Part shown: positions 31,694 through 42,289 of the stretch, in pieces
How the letters are laid out: each line of letters starts with the position of its first letter
Numbering within the stretch: the stretch's first letter is position 1
DNA from: Thamnidium elegans
Taxonomy: Eukaryota > Mucoromycota > Mucoromycetes > Mucorales > Mucoraceae
Direction of reading: 5' to 3'
Assembly: GCA_025201345.1 (NCBI GenBank)
Contig: JAIXMG010000040.1
Location: forward strand, 1 to 64,000
Length of the DNA stretch: 64,000 bases
Program-made: the position numbers and the translations under genes
Notes under the pieces: generated by a model
Seen by the model: only the letters and a program-made list of their open reading frames with translations
Database searches by the model: none
What the model was told of the DNA's origin: nothing

Positions 31694-33987
31694 ATGTTGA
31701 AAAAGACAGTACTAATTATATCATTTTTACTGTGGACTCGTTGGCTTATATCTAGTCTACCTGGCTATATTCATCCTGATGAGTTCTTTCAGAATCCCGA
31801 GATTACTAGTTCAAAAATATTTGACCTAGATACTTTCACTCCTTGGGAATATTCTCCTGAACATGCTTCTCGTTCAATCGTTGCACCGTAAATTAAAAAA
31901 AAACATTTCAAACAAGTCATCTTTATAACGATTATCTATAGTTTTATTACGACGGGTATCCCCTTTTGGTTATTGAAGTCATTAACCCCAGAAGGAACTT
32001 GTAATTATAAAGAAAAATATATTGATCAAAGAGTTTCCATTTTACTAAAATAAATGTATAAAAAGTACCTTCTTCATTTAGACTGTTCGTGACTCAACGT
32101 TTCGGCTCGTTTGTTTTATCTCTTATTATAGGTTAGTCAATATTCCCAAGAAACGCGAACTAAACAAAGTTCAAAATAGATTTATGCGTGTATAAATTAT
32201 GTAATCATATCGGTAAAAAGCCTACTTTACCTATGATTCTAGTTGCTACAAGTCAAGTTACGCTCGCTTATTATACTCACCCATTCTCAAATTCATTTGA
32301 AAGTATCTTGCTCTGCCTTAGTTTATGTACATATGCAGATTTTGTATCAAAGGTAAATAGTTAATAGACGGTAGTTTTATACAGGTGTATTAAACAGGAC
32401 TAGCCTTCAAACAAACTCTCTTTTTTATTGGGAGCCTTGTTTAGTTTAGGTGTGTTTACTCGAATCACGTTTCCTTTGTACGCTTTACCTATAGGTATTG
32501 CCTATTTGTATCAGGCGTATAAAAAGTAGGTATAATATTTGTTAAATTCATTCGTATCTAATAGCTTTCGGTATTAGGAGCGACAATGTAGGACAGGTTG
32601 TTAATTCGGTATTTCCTTTATTCGCTGGTATGTTGGCTTTTGCTGTATTCTGTATCGTTGCAGACTCAGTTTACTATGGTACTTTAACCTTTACTGTTCG
32701 AGAAGAGGGATTTGAAAATATCGGACAAGTCATTTCTACCTTGTTTAACCCAATCGCTCTAGCTTCCGTTCGTTCAGAAGGTAGTATTGTAGTGACTCCT
32801 CTCAACAACTTGCTTTACAATTTGAATGTTGATAATTTAGCTCAACATGGTATTCATCCTTACTACACTCATTTTGTGGTGAATCTTCCTTTGTTGTTTG
32901 GTCCCTTGGCTATTTTTGCATTGATGTACATGCCTAGTACCTTCGCCAGGATCCGAAATGATACTAATGCGCACTTGTTTTACGGTACGTATATTTAGTA
33001 TATGATATGAGATGACATATTCACTGTTTATTAATGTAGTTTTTGTTGGTGTTTTCTTTTCTGGATTAATTGGATTGTCTATCATGCCTCATCAAGAAGC
33101 CAGATTTTTGTGCCCATTGTTAGTTCCTTTGGTAATGATCTATACCTGGAAGCAGAAAAAGCTGTCACCTTCATTTTGGGCTGCTTGGTTTTTGTTCAAC
33201 GTAATTACGACGTATGTCTTTGGCGTTATCCATCAAGGTGGTTTAGTTTCTTCTATGGGTTTTCTAAATCGTCAGACAAATGGCCTTCATGATTGCTACG
33301 TTTTGCAGAATGACGACTTGTCTTGTGCTGTTGGCAGTCCTAGTAAGTACATGTGTTGACAGGAATCCTGAGTCTCAAAGGTTGATGTATTTTATTTTTT
33401 TTAGATTTAAAGACGAAGAGCGATCAATTTAACATCACGACAAATTTAGTATTTTACAAGACATATATGCCACCTCGTCATTTATTAGTAATTCCTAAAG
33501 GTATATATTTATACTTGTATCTTTAGATTTATATAATTAATATTTTTGTAATGATAATAGAGAATGATAATAGCCATGTTAATATCTTTGATTTTGCAAG
33601 CCATCTTGACCAAGTAGTTGAACAACTTGAAAAGTCCTCTGGTGTTACATTGCGTCGCCATGATACTGGCAAGCCCGAAGTAGATTTCGCTAAAACTAGT
33701 ACTCGCAACGCTTTCGAAAGGTATTAAAAAAAATAATTAAGCAATCTAATTACAGTTCTAATTATATACATATATATTTTATTTGAAGAACTCTTTTTAT
33801 TACACCTAGTTTTGTTTCACTTCCCAAGATCCCTCACCATCGCTATATGCTTTTAACTACTTATAGTCCTCACATGAGTTTCGACGATATAGATAAGATG
33901 ATAGAAATGGCTTCGGAAACCAACTCACCTGAGAGTCAAATGAATTTGAACGTCTTTTTGATACTGTCTGATAAGGATGATATCTAA
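31694..33987 (+). CDS. SMP3: GPI mannosyltransferase 4 (PIG-Z/Smp3 family)
   Basis: ER membrane glycosyltransferase adding the fourth mannose to GPI precursors. The N-terminus has a TM helix ([18 protein letters not shown]) then [14 protein letters not shown], with the HPDE motif of the family. Exons continue with [106 protein letters not shown] and the [15 protein letters not shown] segment. The C-terminus is [10 protein letters not shown]. About nine exons. One junction, near 31999-32082, does not keep frame with canonical GT-AG sites; the flanking exons are otherwise unmistakable. Context: an Ecm33-like GPI-anchored protein is encoded nearby. Confidence 0.85.
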
Positions 33988-34087
33988 AAAGTAATCACAG
34001 AAAATTATCACTGCGTTTGATACATATAATCACACATTTTATTTAAATAAAATATGATGTACGTTCTCTTTTAATTGTTGTTGTTAG

Positions 34088-35602
34088 CTATTCTTCAAAC
34101 CCTTCAATAAATTGATCAATATATAACTCATTATCGGCGCTGAGTGAAGAAATATCGCAACTATCACTATAATCCATATCTGCTTTATCAATTGATTTAT
34201 CTTCGTGTGTAAGAACTGAAGCGGCTGACCCTTTCCTGATAGATGCAGTTGAGTCGTAATCGAGCAATGGCTTTCTCCCCCAGCATAAATGATAGTTAAA
34301 AAACGAATGGCAATCGACCGCTTCATTCACAATCTTATTAACCATTTCATTATAAATTTCAGTAGGTATATCTAAGCAGGATTCAAAGAATAATCTGCGA
34401 CTTTCAAATCCAGAACGAAGGGAGGTATCAATCATTTTTCCAACAGGTCCTGTAGATCCGAAACGAAGTGGGTTGATTCGTCTATGCATATCCGTCATAT
34501 CACCGACGTCTTGTAAGTAATCAAACATATATCGAGACCAAAGTACATTTACACCGTGTCTTTCTTTCATTAGGCTGGGATCTACAAGGGAAAGAAATAA
34601 GTATACCTAAAACGCAAGTAAATTTTTCTCTAGGCTTTACATTTAGTCAGTATCTTGCTTGTGTTCTTTCCTGTTTTATAAAGCACTGGATCCGCTTCTC
34701 GAAACTCGACGTATCCGCCTGGTTTCAACATTCTTTTTATCTCTTTGATGATTAACTACAAATAAGAGCTAGTCAGTACATATTTTAGCCTTTCTTTTTT
34801 TATTTGAACGTACTGTCCAATCCGTTTCAGAGAAGCAGTTCGAAACCTGTCTCATAAAAACATAATCAAAGTAATTATCGGGATACGGAAATCCACCCGG
34901 GTTTAAAATATCGTACTGACAGAAAGAAGTATTGGCGGGTTTTACTGTGGTCGGATAACTAGGAAAGTAGTCTATGCCATAAAACTGACTATTAGGGAAC
35001 TCAGTAGCCATTTCTAGTAACCAAGTTCCGTTTCCACATGCAATATCTAATACGCGGGGTGGTGATATATTCTCTACTACTATACTACTCGACTCTACTG
35101 AATTGCGTTTTGACGAAGTGTCTGTAAAAGGCCCTGCTAGTAAATCTCGAACAGGTGCGGAAAAATTACCCTCGAAAATATACTTATATAGAAAATGCTA
35201 TAAAGTTGTATTTTAGTATTTAAATATATATATATATATATATAAGTGCAGGATTTCTAAACTTACCTCTTGAATAAGTCTATCTTGCTCTTCTTCAGCT
35301 AAAGGTTCAACAAATGTTTTATAATAATTTTGATATTTTCTTTCTTTTAGAACGACTGCCTCCACACTTTTACTACTTTCTACAATACTTTTTTTACTCG
35401 AAGTAGGTGATAAAGGTAATATTAATCCGGATATATTATCTCCTATGGCCTTGATTGAATCTTCTCTACTAGTATTAACCGGTATAACTCCAGCGTTTGG
35501 TATATTTTCGTTTACAACTGGTGTATCGCTGGATGTTTCCGGTATATTTTTAATAAATCTTGAAAAGCTCCTTCTATGTTTTTTTGAGTGCCTGTTACCC
35601 AT
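34088..35602 (-). CDS. SAM-dependent methyltransferase with N-myristoylation-like start
   Basis: Class I methyltransferase fold, substrate unknown. The N-terminus MGNRHSKKHRRSFSRF has Gly2 and Ser6 followed by basic residues, as in N-myristoylated membrane-targeted proteins. After a Ser-rich linker comes QNYYKTFVEPLAEEEQDRLI, then the SAM-binding signature VLDIACGNGTWLLEMA, followed by FYGIDYFPSYPTTV, motif II (PYPDNYFDYVFMRQV) and motif III (EIKRMLKPGGYVEFREADPV). The C-terminal part (DYLQDVGDMTDMHRRINPLR, then EMVNKIVNEAVDCHSF) is typical of TAM-type fungal methyltransferases; it ends acidic. Five introns. Divergent from trehalose phosphorylase with 222 bp between starts. Confidence 0.83.
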
Positions 35603-35824
35603 TTAATAGAAAAGAACTTTTGTATTTATTTTTATGTACAGTTTGTGGAAAGAAGGGAAAAAATAGAAATCACAACAAAAAAAACAAAATTCATGCTATA
35701 ATGTGAAACATTTTTTAAAAAAATAAGGTTTTAAAAAAAAACAGGCCTATAAAAAAGTTTGGTTTTTTCACATTTGCTTTTTTTAATCTTTACTTCTTTT
35801 TCTTTTTTTTATACATATATAATA
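35603..35824. promoter_or_regulatory. Bidirectional promoter of methyltransferase and trehalose phosphorylase
   Basis: A 222-bp divergent interval between two start codons. It contains A-rich blocks (35670-35690, 35712-35740) and T-rich blocks (35762-35812) followed by ATACATATATAATA at the trehalose phosphorylase ATG. I see no longer shared motif. Co-regulation of the two genes is possible but not shown. Confidence 0.35.
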
Positions 35825-38245
35825 ATGCCACCTAATCCAGATGGAGTACCTATTCGAAGAACTTCAAGAAGGTTCTCTATTGCTCATGTACCCGTTGCAG
35901 TATATCTCGGTATAGATATTGAGTTTCGTGACAACTGTACTAGCTACTACTCTATTTCTGTTCACGATGGTATGTACAGTACAGATTATTATGAAGGTGA
36001 ACTTATAAGGCACGACTCGGAAAAATTGAGTAAAAAGGAAATCATCGTTGAAGCTTTCACCAGATTGCATGAAATCGTCGAAGTCTATGCTTTGGCACAA
36101 AACTTCAAAATTCAACTGATTGCTTGCTCGCGTGATATTGCAGTAGAGTATCTTGAAGACACAGATTTTGTCGACATCGAAGAATTTTCTACCATGTCTG
36201 AGTATTGGAGACAACTCGATGCTCTTCCTTTCCGTGTTGAAACACATGGTGATACTTCAGATGAAAGAGCAAGTGCTGCAGTTAGAAAGGCCGTAATGTG
36301 GTAAAATCATTTTTAGTTTATCAATAATACTTTTTTTTTTAAAAAAGAAGCATGTAAAACAATATTATAGGCTAAGTCCCAATTACCCTGGTAATCTTCC
36401 ACGTATATCTGTTGGTTTTCGTCATGAGGTATAATTATCTTTTTTTTTATTTTTATGGTATCATACTGACGTTTTGTTTGTATAATGTGCTACATTAGGT
36501 AGAAGGTAAATAATTATAATTTCATATGACTATTATAGAAAAAAACTAATTTATCAATTTAGTTGACTTCAATCATATCATCCATATGGTTAAAAACAGT
36601 GATTACGAAGCCACCGTCTGTAAAGAGACGTGGGACGTGTTTCAAAAAATGTGCGACACTTATAAGCGTAAAAAGCTATCTGTTTCATTTTTCAATTCTA
36701 CTCCCCAGGGAGGCGGCGGTAAAGTGAAAAAAAAAAAATTATTGGGCAAAGATTATTAACGCGATAAAACCTTATTCTTTTTATAGTTGCTTTAATGCGT
36801 CATGCTTTATTACGTTTACTTCATTTAAATGGGGTTAAAGTACATTGTAAGTTGATCATATATTCGTATATGTATTTATTAGTTTACTAATATATTATGA
36901 AAATAGGGTACGTCGCTCGTCCAAAGCCAGAAGTATTTGATATCACTAAGCGTAAATTTCATAATGTACTTCAAGGTGTTGCTGATCCTAGTATTCGCTT
37001 AAGTGAAGATGATAAGCAAGTTTTTATTGACTGGTCAGATGAAAATGCTAAAAGGTTCTGGTTGGATGACAAGGGTCCTATTAAGAACTCAGATGTAATT
37101 GTAATTGACGACCCTCAACGTAAGGTTAAAATAAATACCTAGCATGGTATACTAACTTTCGTCTCATAGTTTCGGGTATTATTCCTCATATTCGTGAACA
37201 TGCTCCGGATACAAAAATTATTTTCAGATCCCATATTGAGATTAGAGCAGATTTAATCAAGAATTATCCCACGAGCCCTACTGCTGAGACTTGGAACTTT
37301 TTATGGAAGTTTATCAAACAAGCTGATTTGTTTGTAGCTCATCCTATTAAAAACTTCGTTCCTGATGCTGTTCCGGCTCGTAATGTAGTATTGTTACCTG
37401 CCGCCACTGATCGCTTGGATGGTTTAAATAAACCTTTAACTGCTTGGTGTTCCACCTATTACCAATCCGTATTCAATCGTGTTTGTGTTGATTTTGGCCT
37501 CAACGAAGTTGATTGGTACAGACCTTATATCGTCCAAGTAGCAAGATTTGACCCTTCTAAAGGTATTCCCGATGTATTAGAAGCATACCGTATACTTCGA
37601 CACAAGATGGATGGTGAGTTTGAAGATATTACTACACCCCAACTTGTTATCTGTGGTCATGGTAGTGTCGATGACCCTGATGGTACAGTCATCTTTGAGC
37701 AAATTCAAGGTATTATTCAATCCAAGAAGTTCTCGCATATTTCCAGTGATATTATTGCCGTTAGATTACCTGCCTCTGACCAATTGCTTAATATGATCAT
37801 GAGAGGTGCTTATGTAGCTCTTCAACTTTCTCATAGAGAAGGATTTGAAGTCAAGGTAACTGAAGCTTTAGAAAAGGGTATTCCCGTTATTGCATACGAG
37901 GCCGGTGGTATTCCTCTTCAAATTAAGCGCAATGAGAATGGTTTCTTGGTACCCATTGGTGATATTGAAGGCGTTGCCAGCAAGCTCTTGGAACTGTTCC
38001 AAAACCCTGATTTGCGCGAAAAGATGAGTCAGGCAGGTAAGACCGGCGTTACTGAAGAATATTTTACAGTTTGGAACGCCATGTCTTGGCTTCATATGAT
38101 TCTTGAATTAACCAAAGATCAAGATACGACTCCTCATAAGGATGGTGGCCTAGATGATCTAACTATATTAGAAAACACTGATCTAGGAAATGCACGTAAA
38201 GTGTCTGAACTCTGGAGAGAGAAATACAACTATAAACAAAACTAA
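35825..38245 (+). CDS. Retaining trehalose phosphorylase / trehalose synthase (GT4)
   Basis: Cytosolic enzyme that reversibly converts trehalose and phosphate to glucose 1-phosphate and glucose (fungal ccg-9 type). The N-terminus MPPNPDGVPIRRTSRRFS precedes the fungal-specific domain (YLGIDIEFRDNCTSYYSISV). The GT-B catalytic parts show FFNSTPQGGGVALMRHALLR, KVHWYVARPKPEVF, IFRSHIEIRADLI, IVQVARFDPSKGIPDVLEAY, LVICGHGSVDDPDG and the acceptor-side SHREGFEVKVTEALEKGIP with the E-x7-E spacing. About 700 residues in eight exons. A 7-nt exon (36499-36505, GTAGAAG) restores HEVEVDFNHI between introns 36429-36498 and 36506-36562; without it the frame breaks. A 918-bp exon carries the C-terminal catalytic half. 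No trehalose-synthesis neighbour is present. Confidence 0.92.
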
Positions 38246-38306
38246 TTTGTACTTTATTATTATTATTATTAATGTAAATAAAGAATTGTGTTTATGTAAC
38301 ATTTTA

Positions 38307-39753
38307 TCATTTTTCAGTAGTAGACAATGCCGGTGGATTACTAGATGCTAGGCTACGAAGTAAAGTAGGGTTTGAAGGAGCAGAGGTTGTGTGTCTCCTT
38401 TTAGCGCCTTCTTTTAGTCTTTCCCATCTTTCTTTGTATTTAGTCATAAGTGCAGCTTGTTTTCGATTTTGTGAGCGAAGACTTCGATTCTCCTCTTCCA
38501 ATACTTTTATTCGGTTAACTAGTACAAAAACGTTCAATTAATTCTTATTTTTAATACAAGTTACGCTTACCGATCTCTGCTGTACTTGTGCCTATGGTAC
38601 GAATATTTTTAGACAATGCAGAGCCTGTTGTTGTAGCAGATCGTGTCATTATTGTTGATTCTTGAGTTTGTATAATACGTAGAGCTTGTTTATGGACATC
38701 GTTTTTAAATTGAGCAATGTTGTTTTTTAATAATGTACTATCTTGAGTTTTCTTTTCAAGGTTCTGTATTTGGCCTGTAAGTTGTTGTATTTGTGCTTTT
38801 AATTTTTCATTTTCCTGTAAGTCGTCTCTGTACAAGCAACGGTTAAGTTTGATTATTTTAGTATATATAGATTAGTTTACCTTGGTTCATCGATAGAATG
38901 TTTACTGTTACTTTGTAACTTGGTCGTATCTTCGTGATCGTCTTCTTTGTATGAAAAAAAGGATTCAATAATAGATGACATCTCTTGTTCTATTCTATTC
39001 GATTCTTCTTCGTTGATGGCAGTACCGTATATCTCTGTAAAACGTTGTTGCACAATAGGAGTTGGATCATCGTTCTCATGTAATGGAGCAGAAGCAAACG
39101 CTACTGGATTCGATAACTTATTCATCATGGGCTCTACGACACCCCAGAACTTATTAAAGGGATCTTCTGAATCGTCGTCCTATAGTAGCTATTAAATATA
39201 CATTGCTCTCGTCATAAAATTAATCGAAAAATATACCTCGTTTGGCAACAATGCAAACGATTCAGTAATAGGTTGGTTGACAATATTAGGTCCTAACTCA
39301 TGTTTTTGAATCGCATAAATCTCTTGCTCTAACTTCCTCATATCAAAAGTGGTTTCTTTGACACGACTTAGTTTTCTTTGAAGTTCTTTAGACTTTCTTA
39401 AATGAGTTCTTGTTAATAATTGTAGAGTATTCTGAGTCTAAAGATAAAGTGTGAGTTGTAACGTAAAGAGCTACATTTCTGTTGTTCATTACTTGGATAT
39501 CGTTGGCATCTTTTAATGCATTTTCGAATTCAACTAATGGATCCTTATTTTGTAAGTTGATAGTGTAACATTTAATTTTATACAACTTACTAGCTGCTTT
39601 GTCATGTGAAAGTATTGCATTATACCAATCTTCTCTTTCCTCAAAGTGTTCCGCTTTATTAGCTAACTCGTGTCCCTGTTTGCTAAAATTAGTGATTTAT
39701 AGAAACTTAGAAACTCAATGTAACTTTACTGTATTCACTGAGGTTTTTATCAT
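38307..39753 (-). CDS. MIT-domain and coiled-coil protein, NRBF2/Atg38-like
   Basis: Tentative. The N-terminal exons give a MIT-like three-helix segment: GHELANKAEHFEEREDWYNA, HDKAAIEFENALKDANDIQT, then THLRKSKELQRKLSRVKETT. This pattern fits NRBF2/Atg38, the regulatory subunit of the Vps34 PI3-kinase complex. The middle is acidic (DPFNKFWGVVEPMM, IEQEMSSIIESFFSYKEDD). The C-terminal half is coiled coil (NEKLKAQIQQLTGQIQNLEK, LEEENRSLRSQNRKQAALMT) ending STTEK. The start is uncertain; I take ATG at 39753 (MIKTSVNT) joined to GHELAN. The MIT frame requires the acceptor CATTAG before TTGAATTCG and an intron that removes 39483-about 39430. Seven exons. Both the start and the family call need cDNA. 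Confidence 0.6.
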
Positions 39754-39979
39754 TGGCAAATACTTTAGAACTAAAGCAACAGAAAAAAAAAAAAAAAAAT
39801 CAAGATTTTTTATATATGCATGACTGTATCATGTGATTGTGAGCAAAAGGAGTAACGAAACCAAAAACATGGAGAGGAAAAACGTTTCAGTTATTAAAGC
39901 TATTTAAAATTGTATTTATATGTTTTTATTGTTTATGTTACTATATATTTGTATTGTTCTATTGTATTGTTATAAAATT

Positions 39980-41241
39980 CTAGATATTAATCATGTAGGC
40001 AAAAGCAGCGCCCAAAGAAGCCAAAAGCCCCGATTGGTAAAAAGAAACGACACTGGCACCGTTCTCGGATGAACCTCCACCGGCTCCTCCTCTTCCGTTA
40101 ACACCCTTAATACCAGATTTGGGTTTAGCTACAGCGGCTTTACAAACAAACGCATTGCCTTTGATAACACCCGCCTTTAATCTATCCATAACGTCACAAG
40201 AGAAGAAGTTACTTGATGTTTGAACATTGAGACCACCACGTACATCAACCAATTCAGGTAATTGAACTTCATCAAAGTTACCAGTGAGATCTAAAGTGCC
40301 ATCCACTTGTTGAAGAGAGGGGAACGCATTGATAGAAGTTAATTGCATATTTCCGACAATAGAGAGAGCACCGCCCAAATGAGTCAATCGAGGCATAGAT
40401 AAGTTATTAAGATTCAAATTTTCTGTCAAGGTTAATGTGCCAATAATATCGGTGGTTAAAGGTAAATCCAGAGAGTCAAAAGAGTTTGAAATAAATGATA
40501 TATCACCAGCTACCTTTTGGAGAGAAGATAATGTAACGGCGGCAACATTACGGAAGGCTGCTTCTCGAAGACCACTAATACTACTCAACTATAATGGTTA
40601 AAAAATGTAAGTAATAGACCTATTAAATATCTATATAGTATATACTTTACATCAAGCTTTAACGCAGGAGAATTAGCAGAGACCAAAATGTTTCCTACAG
40701 TACTTAGATTACCGAAAGATAAATTCTTCAAGTAGATATTGTTGGAAATTTCGATATCTTTGGCAGAAGTCATCTTGAAACCTTCGACTTTAGTACATGT
40801 TGTATCAGTAATAACAATCTTTTCGGCTTGAGATAAACCGGCAGAGAACTTGAGCTCATTTAAAGCCGGATGGACTGCTACTTCGAGACTACGAATAGCA
40901 TAAAGTTGCTTGACATCAATTGAACTCAATAATTTATTGTTGGCAAACTTCAATTGGCCATTGATACCTTGAAGTTTAGGCAATCCAATACTTTGAAGAC
41001 CGTCGTTATTGGTAACAATCAAATTTCCCTCTAATAATTCCACGCCGTTCATTTGAAGGTCTGATGCAGCAGAGTTATCGATGACTAAGTTACCACCATA
41101 AGTCTTACAGTTACGAATTTGATCCATATCATGTTGACTGGTAATGACCAAGTCTCCTGAACAGGCGGCGTTTACATTGCTCACAGAGAGTAATACGGCT
41201 GCGAAAATGAAGCCAAGGTGTGTGGAATCTAATACTTTCAT
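39980..41241 (-). CDS. GPI-anchored cell-wall protein, Ecm33/SPS2 family
   Basis: Secreted wall or plasma-membrane protein, about 400 residues. N-terminal signal peptide MKVLDSTHLGFIFAAVLLSV then SNVNAACSGDLVI with probable cleavage after NA. The body is receptor-L-like leucine-rich repeats: NLIVTNNDGLQSIGLPKLQG, QLKFANNKLLSSIDVKQLYA, then LTLTENLNLNNLSMPRLTHL. A Cys pair occurs near each end. After KAAVAKPKSG a Gly/Ser-rich linker (GRGGAGGGSSENGASV) provides candidate omega sites, followed by a hydrophobic tail (GLLASLGAAFAYMI) typical of GPI addition. One intron (about 40588-40648) splits the repeats. In yeast, Ecm33 supports wall integrity. Confidence 0.88.
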
Positions 41242-41902
41242 AATTTTCTATATACTTTAAAAGGTAAGGTTTTTTTTTAAAAAATGCAAAGAAATTGAGA
41301 GAATCCTATTTATATTGTTACCGAGTTCATATTGAAATATATTATGTTTCCCCGTATTAATACACAAATAAACGCTATTCTTTATTTTTTTAATATGGAG
41401 AGAAGGAAAATTTTAACAGTCGTAAAATGCAATTATTTGTGTATACTTGACGTTTTATGATATTAACATAATCTAGCAAACAAATTTTCCATATTATTGA
41501 GAAAACCTACTAGGCACTTTTTTCTTTTTTTTTTCTGTATTATCTCTGTAATTGTTTGTATTAAAGTGATATTCCTACCGACATAAATACTAACTCTAAA
41601 ATATATTCTCTTTAACAAATAAAGTAAAAAAAAATGACTATTGTTTCTCATATCCTTTTCTACTAGTTTCTCCTTCAACAAATTGCCTTTTTTTTTTTTT
41701 ACTATGGGTATAAAATGATACGATTAGGATGCCATAGTGTACAACTGGCTATATCATTTACTTATTGTACGAAAAATTAAATAAGCCGAGCACCTTGTTT
41801 CTTTCGGCTTGTACCTAATATGGTCAAGAACCAATCGGATCCAATGTTTTGTTTTCGAAAATTAGGAAGTGATATGATCAAATATACAAACATATACTTT
41901 AT

Positions 41903-41939
<37 letters not shown>

Positions 41940-42289
41940 GCTATTCAACCGATTAAATGATAAATTTCAGTAACAAGTTGTAGACATGTATACGATTAAA
42001 TAGATCACATGAGCTAATAAACACCATATTTTATCAACCCGATAATCGGTTTTTTTTTTTTGGGGCGAACTGAAAAATAACTTGAGTCTATAATCGGTGA
42101 TTGACTCATTTTCTTCAGTGATGGATCTTTTTTTTCATAAAAAAAAGTTTATTGGGAAATATTGAAAAACCCCCCCCCCCCTCCTTTTAGAACGGTATAA
42201 ACAAAAATATATATAAGAAAAAGAGGATAGAATACTACATGTAATAGTAAATAAATAACATAATGTAGATACAATAATATAGTACACCC
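41242..42289. other. Intergenic region between Ecm33-like and phosphate transporter genes
   Basis: Promoter of the Ecm33-like gene and 3' region of the minus-strand transporter gene. Contains an A-run of about 27 (41909-41935), a C12 run (42170-42181) about 110 bases past the transporter stop, and T-runs. No supported gene; an open frame on the minus strand at 41463-41681 is mostly Phe/Lys. Confidence 0.4.

Noticed and set aside
32001..32080. A 1-nt or other microexon to repair the Smp3 frame break
   Set aside because: All AG/GT pairs in this intron give a stop or the wrong phase, and the remaining introns would be too short.
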